DNA of 64,000 nucleotides from Halomonas sp. (GCF_030457605.1 NZ_JAKDUR010000003.1:62001-126000); one strand, 5' to 3'. Positions 52,938-63,938 are shown, numbered from the stretch's first letter. Translations and numbers: made by a program. The notes: generated from the letters alone by a model not told the origin.

Positions 52938-53759
52938 CTAGTCGCCGGTGGCGACGGGGCGTTCGGCGTCCGTAATCCACTCGCTCCACGAGCCGGCGTA
53001 AAGTTTCGGCAGTGGCCGTCCTGCCACGGCATAGGCCAGCACGTTATGGCAGGCGGTAATGCCGGAGCCGCAGTAGGCCACTACCGCCGGCGCGTCGGGC
53101 AACTCTCGGGCCAGTGTAGCGGCCGGCTTGAAATATCCAGTGTCAGTCAGATTATTCGCGCTTGGCCGACACTGGGCGCCGGGAATATGCCCGGCCACCG
53201 GGTCGACGGGCTCGACCTCGCCGCGAAAACGCGTGGCTGCCCGAGCATCGACCGGCAACATCGAACCGTCCACCACCGCGTCGGCACCGACCCAGGTGCT
53301 GTCATCCATGCAAGGCTGCCAGGTGCCTGGCGTCGGCAAGTCGGCATCGGTTGCCAACGCACCGCCAGTTTGCTGCCAGGCATCCAGCCCGCCGTCCAGC
53401 ACACGCACATCCGGATGGCCGACCCACACGGCCAGCATCCACCAGGCGCGCGCCGCCGCCATCTGGCCGCCGCGGTCATCGTAAACCACCACCGGCTGTG
53501 CGGGGTCAATCCCCAGCCGCTGCACCACGTCGGTAAACGCCGCCGGGCTGGGCAGCGGATGGCGCCCACCGCTTCCCGGCGCGGCCGCCAGATCACGATC
53601 CAGATCCATATGCCGGCTACTCGGCACGTGGCCTTCGCGCCACAGCGCCTCGCCGGTAGCGGCGTCGTCCAGCCGTGCGCGACAGTCAAACACGCGGGGA
53701 GGATGCGCGCCGGCCAGTTCAGCCTTTAATGTTTCAGCGGTAATCAGCGGATGTTGCAT
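52938..53759 (-). CDS. sseA: 3-mercaptopyruvate sulfurtransferase (rhodanese family)
   Basis: Two-domain rhodanese of 273 residues. The inactive N-terminal domain has VFDCRARLDD, GHVPSSRHMDLDRDL and VVVYDDRGGQMAAARAWWML. The C-terminal catalytic domain has VDARAATRFRGEVEP, GHIPGAQC, and the active loop YCGSGITACHN. CGSGIT is the mercaptopyruvate-type loop; thiosulfate rhodaneses have CRKGVT. AAGGAG lies six bases upstream. Convergent with the ETF-QO gene, with only 12 bases between the stops. Confidence 0.92.
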   Translation of the reverse strand: MQHPLITAETLKAELAGAHPPRVFDCRARLDDAATGEALWREGHVPSSRHMDLDRDLAAAPGSGGRHPLPSPAAFTDVVQRLGIDPAQPVVVYDDRGGQMAAARAWWMLAVWVGHPDVRVLDGGLDAWQQTGGALATDADLPTPGTWQPCMDDSTWVGADAVVDGSMLPVDARAATRFRGEVEPVDPVAGHIPGAQCRPSANNLTDTGYFKPAATLARELPDAPAVVAYCGSGITACHNVLAYAVAGRPLPKLYAGSWSEWITDAERPVATGD

Positions 53760-53801
53760 AGCGTGCTCCTTATCAAGTCCAGGCGCCCGTTAACGCCAAC
53801 A

Positions 53802-56021
53802 TCAGCCAGCCTGCCCGCTATGTGGCACAACGTCCAGCGGCTCGATTGGCGCGCGACGGGCAATCAGGCGCCGCCGTCCGGCACGCATAAAACGCACATC
53901 AATCACCGGATCGTCAGGATTGCCCTCAACCGTGGCCACTTCACCTTCGCCAAAAACCGCATGACGCAGCCGTTGACCGGGGAAAAACGCTGCCGGCGCG
54001 CCGGCGTCTACAAGCGGCGAGATGTTCGACGCGCTTTCCATTATCGTCACATCATCGCGCTTCAGCGTGGCCAGATAACGCTGCGCCAGCCCGGGAAAGG
54101 CCACGGCAAGCGGCGCATCCACCGGCGCAGTAGCACCAAGCCGTGCGGCTATCGCCATGCTGTCCTGCCAGGCACATTCCTCGATGAAGCGGCTGGGGCG
54201 GTGCCCGCCACCGTCGTGCAGCAGCCACAGCTCTTCCCGGGCGCGGGTTATGCCCACATAAAATAGCCGGCGTTCTTCTTCCAGACGCTCGTCGGTCAGC
54301 GGATTATCGCGACTGTAGTGGGGGAAATCTTCTTCGTTGAGGCCGGCCATGGCCACCAGCGGCCATTCCAGCCCCTTGGCGGCATGAACCGTACTGATCA
54401 GCACGCCGCCAGCCTGGTTCTGCACCGGCCGCTGCAACAGCTCGATAAAGGCGTCGGGGTCCTGCACGCTTTCCGCCTGCTCAATCAGCACGTCCAGCAG
54501 GCGCACGTCTTCTTCCCCCTTGTCTCGTCGCGCAGCGGCGCGCTTGAGCACTTTTTCCGCCTCGACAGCTTCGACCACATGGCGCAGCAGTCTGGCCGGC
54601 GGCCATCCACCAAGCCGGGGCAGCTCGCACAGCAGCGTCCAGCGCTTTTTCAGCGTACGCCGCTGCAAGGGCTTGAGCTCGGTCAGCAGCGGATCGGTGC
54701 GTTCGGGCCAGGTTTGCGTCTCGGCCAGCCGGCAGGCCAGCCGCCAGAGGCGTTCACTGGCCACAAAGGTCGTCGGCTGTGCCAGCAACAAATGGAGTAA
54801 TTGCGGGTCGTGCAACAGCGCCGGCTGACGGGCGAGCCTGAGATAGCCGGCCAATGCCTGCACCAACGGCAGTCGGAAGACAAAGCGGTCTTCCCGGGAA
54901 AGACGAAACGGCAAACCGGCCTGTAACAACGCCAGTTGAAACGGCACCGAAAGCGCCCAGCTGCGCACCAGCAGGCAGGTCTCGGCAAGCCCTCGCCCTT
55001 TGGCCTGCCAGTCAACCAGCGCATCGAGCAATACCCGGCTGCCCTGCCCTACAGCGACCCGGGTATCCGGGTTGGCGTTATCCGCCAGACACAGTTGATC
55101 GGGGCGTCGCCGGTTGGCGGCGATGGCATGATTGGCCGCCAGCGCCAGCGCATGGCCATGACGAAAGGTGATCGACAGCGGGTAGTCCCGGGCCTTGCCA
55201 AAGGTGGCGGTAAAATCGGTCAGCATGGTGTCGGGATGCGCCCCGCGCCATTCGTAGATGCACTGGTTGGCATCACCTACCGCCATCACCGCGGCCTGCG
55301 GGCCGGCCAGCAGTGCCAGAAGCCGTTGCTGCGCGGCATTGATATCCTGATATTCATCGATAATGACGTGATCCAGAAACCCTGCCACCCGAGCGCGCAG
55401 CGCTTCATTGGCTTCAAGCGCACAGAGCGGCCGGTAGAGCAGATCGGCGTAGGTCATCACGCCTTCAGCGCGCAGCAGGCGTTCAGCCTCGTGAAACGCG
55501 GCGGGAAAATAATCGGTATCGTCTTCCAGTTCCAGCCGCGGGTAGAGCGCTTCGGGCGCGAGCATTTCCGCTTTTACCAGCGAACAATAATGCGCCAGAG
55601 TTTCCAGACGATCGCCTTCCAGCGCAGCGTCGCGACGCTCTCGCTCATGCTCCAGCACATTGAGACTGGCCTGGCGCAGCAGACGTTCCAGCTGCCAGTC
55701 GGCAGCGAGCAGTTGGCGTGGTTCAAGGGCGCCCCAGCGGCACAGGCTTTGGGTCAGCCGATGGCCCAGGGAGTGAAAGGTACGCACGTCAGGCAGTGCC
55801 TGCCCCGCCGGCGCCATCAGCCCCAGACGGCGCTGAAAATCTTCCCGAGCCGAGCGGTTGAACATCAGCACCAGCATGCGTCGGGGCGCCACACCCCGAG
55901 CCAGAAGGTGCAGCACGCGCGCGGCCATGGTGGTGGTTTTGCCTGCCCCCGCCACTGCCGCAACCCGCGCATGTCCGCCATCATGGCGAACCACCGCCTG
56001 CTGCTGAACGGTCAGTTCCAC
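53802..56021 (-). CDS. UvrD/Rep-family ATP-dependent DNA helicase
   Basis: Superfamily 1A 3'-to-5' helicase of 739 residues. Motifs: Q motif LTVQQQAVV, Walker A AVAGAGKTTTM, Ia, II VIIDEYQDINAAQ, III GDANQCIYEWRGAHP, IV ITFRHGHAL, V STVHAAKGLEWPLVA and VI EEERRLFYVGITRAREELW. The C-terminus (FFPGQRLRHAVFGEGEVATVEG) is a PcrA/UvrD-type Tudor-like segment for polymerase contact. It differs from true UvrD and Rep in the 2B region, so I give no symbol. It begins 10 bases before the end of the DUF1285 gene. Confidence 0.9.
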   Translation of the reverse strand: MELTVQQQAVVRHDGGHARVAAVAGAGKTTTMAARVLHLLARGVAPRRMLVLMFNRSAREDFQRRLGLMAPAGQALPDVRTFHSLGHRLTQSLCRWGALEPRQLLAADWQLERLLRQASLNVLEHERERRDAALEGDRLETLAHYCSLVKAEMLAPEALYPRLELEDDTDYFPAAFHEAERLLRAEGVMTYADLLYRPLCALEANEALRARVAGFLDHVIIDEYQDINAAQQRLLALLAGPQAAVMAVGDANQCIYEWRGAHPDTMLTDFTATFGKARDYPLSITFRHGHALALAANHAIAANRRRPDQLCLADNANPDTRVAVGQGSRVLLDALVDWQAKGRGLAETCLLVRSWALSVPFQLALLQAGLPFRLSREDRFVFRLPLVQALAGYLRLARQPALLHDPQLLHLLLAQPTTFVASERLWRLACRLAETQTWPERTDPLLTELKPLQRRTLKKRWTLLCELPRLGGWPPARLLRHVVEAVEAEKVLKRAAARRDKGEEDVRLLDVLIEQAESVQDPDAFIELLQRPVQNQAGGVLISTVHAAKGLEWPLVAMAGLNEEDFPHYSRDNPLTDERLEEERRLFYVGITRAREELWLLHDGGGHRPSRFIEECAWQDSMAIAARLGATAPVDAPLAVAFPGLAQRYLATLKRDDVTIMESASNISPLVDAGAPAAFFPGQRLRHAVFGEGEVATVEGNPDDPVIDVRFMRAGRRRLIARRAPIEPLDVVPHSGQAG

Positions 56022-56575
56022 GGCGCCCCGCTTGCCTCAGCGTCGCTCAGCGTACCCAGCACGTGCCAGCTGCCGGCACTTTCCACCCCGACTTCGACAT
56101 GACTTTCATGCTCACGCAGGCTCGCCGCGTCAACCAGCTGATAGTAGACGTTGCGATTCAGCCGCGCGGCAAGGCCAAAGCGCACCGGTACTTCGGGCGC
56201 TTCATCACCGCCTGGCGTACGCGTCATGGTCAGCGGATGGTCGGCGTCAAGCGTCAGTGTGTCACCGTGGTGGGTGGTCAGCCGCCAGTCACCGCCAACC
56301 TGATGCGCGGCAACAATCGTCAGCGGGCAGTCTTCCACCTCGATGCGTACACGCTCGGCGGGCGTGACCAGGCACACGCCTTCGGGGTCGCGACGCAACA
56401 GGCTTGCCAGCAGTCGCACCAGCTCGGGGCGGGTAAACGGCGCCCCTTCATGCCACCAGCTACCATCGGCCTTGATGGTCAGCGGCATGTCGCCACAGAA
56501 AGGCGGCTGCCAGTGATCCACCGGGGGAATGGCAGCCGCCTTCTCACAGTGCTGCAGCAAATGCTCAAGGTTCAT
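56012..56575 (-). CDS. DUF1285 family protein
   Basis: A 187-residue cytosolic protein of the DUF1285 family, known structurally as two PH/lipocalin-like barrels but without assigned function. Typical segments are FCGDMPLTIKADGSWWHEGAPFTRPELVRLLASLLRRD (in pieces), LVTPAERVRIEVEDCPL and VRFGLAARLNRNVYYQLVD. I start at ATG 56575, where GGGAGG lies about 6 bases upstream; the in-frame extension overlapping tatD has no support. It lies between tatD and the helicase. Confidence 0.85.
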   Translation of the reverse strand: MNLEHLLQHCEKAAAIPPVDHWQPPFCGDMPLTIKADGSWWHEGAPFTRPELVRLLASLLRRDPEGVCLVTPAERVRIEVEDCPLTIVAAHQVGGDWRLTTHHGDTLTLDADHPLTMTRTPGGDEAPEVPVRFGLAARLNRNVYYQLVDAASLREHESHVEVGVESAGSWHVLGTLSDAEASGAPWN

Positions 56576-56604
56576 GCTGGCCTCCCGGCGACGTATGACC
56601 CGTG

Positions 56605-57435
56605 TTACAAAAAACCGGCCTGGTTCAGGGAATCGCGCTGCTGATCCGTTGCCTGCGGTGCTGCAGCACGAAACAATCGATAAAAATTTGCCGTGGTCTG
56701 CATCGCCAGCTCGTCGACGCTGATATCGCGCGCGGCAGCAATGCATTCAGCCACGTTAACCACCCACGCCGGCTCGTTGGGCTTGCCCCGGTGCGGTACC
56801 GGCGCCAGGTAAGGGCTGTCGGTTTCGATCAGTAAGCGGTCAAGGGGCAGCTTGCTTGCCAGCTCACGCAGCGCGGTGGCGCTGGCAAAGGTGACAATGC
56901 CGGACAGCGAAATATAAAATCCCAGCCCCACCGCTCGGCGCGCCATGTCGATATCTTCGGTGAAGCAGTGCAACACACCGCCAACCCGGGGATCAACGTG
57001 CTTCTCCAACAGCGCCAGGGTGTCTTCCCTGGCCTCGCGGGTATGCACGATAACCGGCAGTTCAAGCTCACGCGCAGCGATCAGATGCTGCTCAAAGCGA
57101 GCGTGCTGAACCTCGGCGGGAACGCTTTCGCGGTAGTGGTAGTCAAGCCCGGTTTCGCCGATGGCGACCGCGCCATAACGGGTTGCGGCTGCGCCGATGG
57201 TATCGGCATCCGGCTCGGTGACAGGCGTGTGCAGCGGATGCAGACCGGCGGAAATCGCCACGTCATGGTGCTCCCGGGAAAGCGCGGCAAGCGTGGGCAT
57301 GTCGTCCAGATTGACCGCCACGGCCAAAAACTGATTGACGTGGGCTGCCCGGGCGGCCGCCAGGGTTGCGGCAACGTCGCCGCCGTGGGTCTTGTCGGAA
57401 AGACGATCAAGATGGCAGTGGGAATCAACAAACAT
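56605..57435 (-). CDS. tatD: TatD-family metal-dependent DNase
   Basis: TIM-barrel metallohydrolase acting on DNA 3' ends. Metal ligands: FVDSHCHLDRL, the Glu in AIGETGLDYHY, VIVHTREA, GVLHCFTED and the Asp in LIETDSPYLAPVPHRGKPNEP. The 276-residue length is typical. The ordering after holB and pilZ corresponds to the YcfH position in Pseudomonas and E. coli, so this is the TatD paralogue often called YcfH. Confidence 0.92.
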   Translation of the reverse strand: MFVDSHCHLDRLSDKTHGGDVAATLAAARAAHVNQFLAVAVNLDDMPTLAALSREHHDVAISAGLHPLHTPVTEPDADTIGAAATRYGAVAIGETGLDYHYRESVPAEVQHARFEQHLIAARELELPVIVHTREAREDTLALLEKHVDPRVGGVLHCFTEDIDMARRAVGLGFYISLSGIVTFASATALRELASKLPLDRLLIETDSPYLAPVPHRGKPNEPAWVVNVAECIAAARDISVDELAMQTTANFYRLFRAAAPQATDQQRDSLNQAGFL

Positions 57436-57482
57436 GAAAAAGGCTTCGCAGTGAGAAAAAGACGCGGTGCGGCAAGGGGCGG

Positions 57483-57818
57483 TTACAGGGTAAAAGACGG
57501 CCCGGCGTTATCCAACTGCCCGGCGAGCAGGGTTTCAATCCGGTCACGGACGTTATAATCCTGTTTGCTGAAGTGCACACCGATGCCCGGCCTGCGCCGC
57601 CCGGATACGCCTTCCGGTGAAATCCAGGCGACCTGCCCGTTAATTGTCAGCTTCTCGCTGTCTCCGGGCAGCATCACCGCGACAGCAACGGCATCGCCCA
57701 GCGCATAGGGCTCATGCGTGGCCACGAAGAGCCCACCGCGATCCAGAAACGGCATATACGCCAACAGCAGTTCGGGCACATCGGAAATGTCCAGCGACAA
57801 GACCTTTGGCATGCTCAT
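57483..57818 (-). CDS. pilZ: PilZ domain protein
   Basis: A 111-residue single-domain PilZ protein, as in the Pseudomonas holB-pilZ-tatD order where PilZ is needed for type IV pilus assembly. Visible: LAYMPFLDRGGLFVAT, LGDAVAVAVMLPGD, GQVAWISPEGVSGRRRPGIGVHF. The arginine motif at the start of c-di-GMP-binding PilZ domains is missing, as in canonical PilZ, so c-di-GMP binding is doubtful. Spacing of 12 bases from holB indicates the same transcript. No pilus genes are in the window. Confidence 0.88.
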   Translation of the reverse strand: MSMPKVLSLDISDVPELLLAYMPFLDRGGLFVATHEPYALGDAVAVAVMLPGDSEKLTINGQVAWISPEGVSGRRRPGIGVHFSKQDYNVRDRIETLLAGQLDNAGPSFTL

Positions 57819-57830
57819 GGTGAGCCCCCT

Positions 57831-59518
<1,688 letters not shown>

Positions 59519-59525
59519 TCAAGCA

Positions 59526-60536
59526 TCAATCACGGCCGCGAATAAAGCGGTTTACCGCATTGTTATGTTCACGCAGGCTGCGTGAAAAATGATGCGAGCC
59601 ATCGCCTTTGGCCACAAAATACAGTGTATTGCCCGGCAGCGGATTGACCGCAGCCTCAAGGGCTGCACGCCCCGGCAAGGCAATCGGTGTTGGCGGCAAC
59701 CCGTCGATCACGTAGGTGTTATAGGGCGTTTCTTCCTGCAGGTCGGCACGGGTAATGTTGCCATCATAACGGCTGCCCATGCCGTAAATCACGGTGGGGT
59801 CGGTCTGCAGGCGCATGTCCCGCTCCATACGCCGTTTGAAGACGCCGGCAATTTCACGGCGCTCATCCGGCGCTCCGGTCTCACGCTCGATCAGTGAAGC
59901 CATGATCAATGCTTCGTAGGCCGTATCAAACGGCAGTCCCTCGGCGCGCTTGTCCCACGCGGTGTCAAGCATCTGCTCCATGCGCTGATGCGACTGGCGC
60001 AAAATCTCGGCGTCGGTCATGCCCAGGTGGTACTGATAGGTATCGGGGAAAAACCAGCCTTCGGGATGACGCTTGTCGTCAGCATCAATCAGCGTCATCA
60101 CTTCGGCATCGCTCATGCCGGTGGTGCGGTGTTCAAGTTTTTTGGCACTATCGAGAAGACCGCGCATCTGGGCAAAGGTCCAGCCTTCAGGCACGGTCAA
60201 CGAGTAGGTCACCACCTCGTTGCTGGCCAGCAGCGCCATCATGTCGCGGCTGTTCATGTCCGGCGTTAAGCGATACTCGCCCACGCGCGGCGCCGGCACC
60301 TTGTCCGGCGCCACCCGGGCCAGCACACGCAGCGCCCAGGGGTCGGCAATAACGCCCTGACGGCCAAGATCTGCCATGACCCGATTGAAACCGGCACCCG
60401 CGGGTACCTGATACAGCAGCGGCTCGGTAAGCGTAAGCGGTGCCGCCAGACGGCTTTGCCAATAGACATAGCCGCCCGCAGCACCGGCAAGACCCAGCAT
60501 AATCAATATCATCAGCGCGATGACAATGCGTTTCAC
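59526..60536 (-). CDS. mltG: Endolytic murein transglycosylase MltG
   Basis: Single-pass inner-membrane lytic transglycosylase that cuts nascent glycan strands, setting chain length. N-terminal helix (RIVIALMILIMLGLAGAAGGYVYW), a LysM-like segment, and the YceG domain with the catalytic Glu in LIMASLIERETGAPDER, then DPTVIYGMGSRYDGNIT, ETPYNTYVIDGLPPTPI and YFVAKGDGSHHFS. Length 336. The start codon is GTG, overlapping the pabC stop as GTGA. Confidence 0.95.
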   Translation of the reverse strand: MKRIVIALMILIMLGLAGAAGGYVYWQSRLAAPLTLTEPLLYQVPAGAGFNRVMADLGRQGVIADPWALRVLARVAPDKVPAPRVGEYRLTPDMNSRDMMALLASNEVVTYSLTVPEGWTFAQMRGLLDSAKKLEHRTTGMSDAEVMTLIDADDKRHPEGWFFPDTYQYHLGMTDAEILRQSHQRMEQMLDTAWDKRAEGLPFDTAYEALIMASLIERETGAPDERREIAGVFKRRMERDMRLQTDPTVIYGMGSRYDGNITRADLQEETPYNTYVIDGLPPTPIALPGRAALEAAVNPLPGNTLYFVAKGDGSHHFSRSLREHNNAVNRFIRGRD

Positions 60537-61372
60537 GAGCGTTTCTCCCCAGATAACAGCGGCCCGGACAAAGGCAGATAACCCAGCAGGCGATGCGCGG
60601 CGGTCTGCAGCGACAGGTCAGGTGGCGAGGAAAACCGGCGCAAAGGCTCGCCGGCAGGCGTGGTCAGCGTATTGACCGGCCATAAGCCATGTATCGAATT
60701 ACCCACGAACAGCTGCTCGACCGAGGCATCGCTCAGTAGCGCATCCACACTCAGCGGGGATACGCACACGTCGCCGCGCGCCAGCAGTGCCGCACGCAGC
60801 GTACCGGCCACGCCGCAAGCCTCCAGCGATGGCGTATGAAAAGCGCCGTGAGCCCGCCAGAATATGTTCATGGCCGTGGCTTCCACCAGGTTGCCCTCGG
60901 TATCTGCCAAAAGCCCTTCGGCAATATCTTCGCTCTGCCACTCCCGGCGTGCCAGCACGTTTTCCAGCCGATTAAGGTGCTTGATGCCGGCAAGCGCCGG
61001 CTGACGCGCAAGGCGCAGCGCACACAGACAAACATCAACCCCCTGCCAGCGCAAGGCAGCCGGTGCAAAGGGCGTGCGCCGACTCAGCAAGCGCGGTGCG
61101 GGATTTTCAGGCAACGCGTAGCCGCGCCCGCCGCTGCCCCGGGTCAGGATTATCTTGAGTACATCAAGTGCGCTTTCCGGCGCCTGCCAGCAGGCATTCA
61201 GCGCCGTATCGTCAGGCGGTTCAATACCCAGCACACTGCAGCCATGCCGTAGCCGCGCGCGGTGATAAGGCCACAGCACCGGTTTGCCGTCGCGCAGCAG
61301 CACCGTCTCAAAAACGCCGTCGCCGTAGGCCAGACCACGATCATCAAACGGTACTTGATCCGCTGACGTCAT
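60533..61372 (-). CDS. pabC: Aminodeoxychorismate lyase
   Basis: PLP fold-type IV enzyme releasing p-aminobenzoate for folate. Signatures: DRGLAYGDGVFETVLLRDG, LKIILTRGSGGRGYALPE, IKHLNRLENVLARREW (with the PLP lysine), EGNLVEATAMNIFW and LFVGNSIHGLWPV. Length 279. Its ATG directly follows the fabF stop, and its end overlaps mltG, so fabF-pabC-mltG-tmk-holB is one tightly packed transcript. Confidence 0.94.
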   Translation of the reverse strand: MTSADQVPFDDRGLAYGDGVFETVLLRDGKPVLWPYHRARLRHGCSVLGIEPPDDTALNACWQAPESALDVLKIILTRGSGGRGYALPENPAPRLLSRRTPFAPAALRWQGVDVCLCALRLARQPALAGIKHLNRLENVLARREWQSEDIAEGLLADTEGNLVEATAMNIFWRAHGAFHTPSLEACGVAGTLRAALLARGDVCVSPLSVDALLSDASVEQLFVGNSIHGLWPVNTLTTPAGEPLRRFSSPPDLSLQTAAHRLLGYLPLSGPLLSGEKRS

Positions 61373-62611
61373 TCAGACCTTTTTAAACAACAGTGAGCCG
61401 TTGGTGCCGCCAAAACCGAAGGAGTTGGTCAGCGCCACGTCAATGTGCATGTTGCGCGCCGTGTGCGGGACGTAGTCGAGACGGCAACCTTCCTGAGGGT
61501 TATCCAGGTTGATTGTCGGCGGCGCGACCTGATCGCGAATAGCCAGCACGCTGAATACCGCTTCGACCGCGCCGGCCGCCCCCAGCAAATGACCGATCAT
61601 GGACTTGGTCGAACTCACTGCGACGTTGGCTGACGCATCCCCCATCACGCGTTCAATCGCGCGGCTTTCCGCCAGATCACCGGCAGCTGTTGAGGTGCCG
61701 TGGGCGTTGATGTAGTCCACGTCAGCAGGGTTGATACCGGCATCCTTGATGGCGTTTTTCATCGACAGTGCGGCACCGCTGCCATCTTCGGGCGGCGAGG
61801 TCATGTGGAAGGCATCATCGCTCATGCCAAAGCCGCCAAGCTCGGCATAAATAGTCGCACCGCGTGCTTTGGCATGCTCGTATTCTTCAAGCACCATGAC
61901 GCCGGCACCGTCAGACAGCACAAAACCGTCGCGGTCGGTGTCCCAGGGGCGGCTGGCCGCTTCGGGGGCGTCGTTGCGCGTCGACAGCGCCCGCGCCGCC
62001 GAAAAGCCGCCCAGCCCCAGTGGCGTGGTGGCCATCTCGGCGCCGCCGCAAACCATCACGTCAGCATCGCCGTAGGCAATGGTACGTGCGCTGTAACCGA
62101 TATTGTGCGTACCGGTTGTGCAGGCAGTGGTAATGGCAATATTGGGGCCCTTGAAACCGTGCTGAATCGCCATGTTGCCGGAAATCATGTTGATGATGGA
62201 GCCGGGCACAAAAAACGGCGAGATACGCCGCGGGCCGCTTTTTTCCAGTGCCTTGTGGTTGTGTTCGATCATCGGCAGGCCGCCAATGCCGGACCCGATC
62301 GCCACGCCAATACGCTCGGCGTTGTCGTCACGACACTCAATGCCTGAATCCGCAATGGCCTGGGCACCCGCCGCCATGCCGTACTGGATGAAAAGGTCCA
62401 TCTTGCGGGCGTCCTTGGGATTGAGGTAGGCCGAAATATCAAATCCTTTCACCGACCCGCCAAAGCGTGTGTTAAAGCCACTGGTGTCAAAGTGCTCAAT
62501 CGGAGAGATACCGCTTTTACCGGCAACAATGCTGGCCCATGATTGTTCGACGGTGTTTCCGACTGGAGTCACCAGGCCTAACCCGGTTACCACTACCCTT
62601 TTTCGTGCCAT
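61373..62611 (-). CDS. fabF: 3-oxoacyl-ACP synthase II
   Basis: Elongating ketosynthase of fatty-acid synthesis, with the temperature-responsive C16:1 to C18:1 step in E. coli. Catalytic residues: Cys in [15 protein letters not shown], His in [12 protein letters not shown] and His in [16 protein letters not shown]. The C-terminus [17 protein letters not shown] is standard. I start at ATG 62611 (412 residues), with GGAGG seven bases upstream. It has its own promoter region, because a bidirectional terminator separates it from acpP. Confidence 0.97.
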   Translation of the reverse strand: MARKRVVVTGLGLVTPVGNTVEQSWASIVAGKSGISPIEHFDTSGFNTRFGGSVKGFDISAYLNPKDARKMDLFIQYGMAAGAQAIADSGIECRDDNAERIGVAIGSGIGGLPMIEHNHKALEKSGPRRISPFFVPGSIINMISGNMAIQHGFKGPNIAITTACTTGTHNIGYSARTIAYGDADVMVCGGAEMATTPLGLGGFSAARALSTRNDAPEAASRPWDTDRDGFVLSDGAGVMVLEEYEHAKARGATIYAELGGFGMSDDAFHMTSPPEDGSGAALSMKNAIKDAGINPADVDYINAHGTSTAAGDLAESRAIERVMGDASANVAVSSTKSMIGHLLGAAGAVEAVFSVLAIRDQVAPPTINLDNPQEGCRLDYVPHTARNMHIDVALTNSFGFGGTNGSLLFKKV

Positions 62612-62694
62612 CAGCTTTCCTCCAGGCATCCTTGGTGACGCAACCCGCTTGGGGCATTGGCTGCAAATGCTACATTGCAGATATCAAGCCACAC

Positions 62695-62700
62695 AGTATA
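62695..62700 (-). promoter_or_regulatory. Candidate -10 of the fabF promoter
   Basis: TATACT on the minus strand (5/6 match) lies 84 bases before the fabF ATG, downstream of the acpP terminator. A consensus -35 at 17 bases is weak (TGAATA, 3/6). A perfect TTGACA at 62741-62746 is too far upstream for this -10, but could pair with GTGAAT 17 bases on. Confidence 0.4.
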
Positions 62701-62749
62701 ACGAAATTTATTCGTCATATTCACCGAAACGGCATTCATACTGTCAAAC

Positions 62750-62779
62750 AAAAAGCCGTCCATGACAGGACGGCTTTTT
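62750..62779. terminator. Bidirectional rho-independent terminator between acpP and fabF
   Basis: AAAAAGCCGTCC (62750-62761) and GGACGGCTTTTT (62768-62779) are perfect inverted repeats around a six-base loop. The poly-T is present on both strands. It ends the acpP transcript 46 bases past its stop. Confidence 0.92.
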
Positions 62780-62824
62780 ATGTGGGCGATTACACCGCCC
62801 CGCTTTGTTGCTTCGACACGGCCC

Positions 62825-63058
62825 TTACTGGTGGGCGTTTACGTAGTCGACAGCTTCTTGAACCGTGGTGATCTTTTCGGCTTCTTCGTCAGGAATCTCG
62901 GTATCAAATTCCTCTTCAAGCGCCATGACCAGCTCAACGGTATCAAGCGAATCAGCACCCAGGTCTTCGGTAAAAGAAGAACTGCTCTGGATGTCTTCTT
63001 CTTTCACGTTCAGACGCTCGGCCACAACCTTCTTTACGCGCTCTTCAATAGTACTCAT
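62825..63058 (-). CDS. acpP: Acyl carrier protein
   Basis: Carries growing acyl chains on a 4'-phosphopantetheine attached by AcpS to Ser in [16 protein letters not shown]. The protein is acidic, 77 residues, beginning [19 protein letters not shown] and containing [14 protein letters not shown] start at ATG 63058, with GGAG about seven bases upstream. Codon use is heavily biased and it is flanked by its own promoter-like and terminator signals, consistent with very high expression. Confidence 0.98.
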   Translation of the reverse strand: MSTIEERVKKVVAERLNVKEEDIQSSSSFTEDLGADSLDTVELVMALEEEFDTEIPDEEAEKITTVQEAVDYVNAHQ

Positions 63059-63110
63059 CAACGTACTCCAGTCATTCTCGTTAGCCGCCTTACTGCCGGC
63101 CATTTAGAAA

Positions 63111-63141
63111 CCGCAAGCCAAAAGCTGCGGGTAGTTTATAG
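63111..63141 (-). promoter_or_regulatory. acpP upstream region: -10-like element and leader hairpin
   Basis: On the minus strand TATAAA (63136-63141) lies 77 bases before the acpP ATG. Just downstream, CCGC/AGC and GCT/GCGG arms (63111-63131) make a small hairpin followed by TTT. It may attenuate read-through from fabG or structure the acpP leader. The -35 is not convincing. Confidence 0.3.
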
Positions 63142-63179
63142 ACGCCTTTGGGCTGACGCAACCGCCAGTCCAAAGGACA

Positions 63180-63938
63180 TCAACGCATATTCATGCCGCC
63201 GTTAACGTGCAGCGTTTCGCCGGTGATATAGCCAGCGCCGTCGCTGGTCAAAAAGCCCACGGCTGCCGCAATTTCATCAGGCTCACCCAGGCGCGTCAGC
63301 GGTATCTGAGCCAACAGCGCTTCCTTCTGCGCCTCGGGCAGCGATTCGGTCATGTCCGTGGCAATGAAGCCGGGCGCCACGGCGTTGACGGTGATGGCCC
63401 GTGAGGCCACTTCACGCGCCAGCGCCCGGCTGAAACCTTCCATGCCGGCCTTGGCCGCAGCATAGTTGCTTTGCCCCATGTTCCCCATGGTCGCAACCAC
63501 CGAGCTGATCGACACAATCCGTCCGAAGCGCGCCCTGGTCATGCCCCTCAGGCAGGCCTTGCTGACACGGTAGACAGACTTCAAATTGGTGTCCATGACG
63601 TCGTCCCACTGATCTTCCTTCATCCGCATCAGCAGGTTGTCTCGAGTAATACCGGCGTTGTTGACCAGAATGGTCGGCGCACCAAAACGCTCGCCAATGG
63701 CCTTGAGCACGCCGTCAATGCTTTCCTGCGCAGTCACATTGAGGCACATGCCCGCGCCTTCAATGCCCTGCGCTCTGAGATCGGCATCGATTTTTTCGGC
63801 GCCCGACTCACTGGTCGCAGTACCCACAACGATACGGCCCTGGCGACCAAGTTCATGCGCGACCGCACGGCCGATACCACGCGAGGCACCGGTTACCAGT
63901 GCTACCCGACGCGGCTGCGTCGTCTCTTCCTGTGTCAT
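63180..63938 (-). CDS. fabG: 3-oxoacyl-ACP reductase
   Basis: NADPH-dependent reductase of the fatty-acid cycle, short-chain dehydrogenase fold. Cofactor loop VALVTGASRGIGRAVA, NNAGITRDNLLMRM, catalytic Ser and Tyr-Lys in ISSVVATMGNMGQSNYAAAKAG, and the C-terminal YITGETLHVNGGMNMR. Length 252 with a slightly extended N-terminus (TQEETTQPRR). AAGGG lies nine bases upstream. It is followed by acpP as in E. coli. Confidence 0.97.
   Translation of the reverse strand: MTQEETTQPRRVALVTGASRGIGRAVAHELGRQGRIVVGTATSESGAEKIDADLRAQGIEGAGMCLNVTAQESIDGVLKAIGERFGAPTILVNNAGITRDNLLMRMKEDQWDDVMDTNLKSVYRVSKACLRGMTRARFGRIVSISSVVATMGNMGQSNYAAAKAGMEGFSRALAREVASRAITVNAVAPGFIATDMTESLPEAQKEALLAQIPLTRLGEPDEIAAAVGFLTSDGAGYITGETLHVNGGMNMR

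Noticed and set aside
54936-56102. 388-residue open frame antisense to the UvrD-like helicase
   Set aside because: Mirror frame of a gene with all seven helicase motifs.
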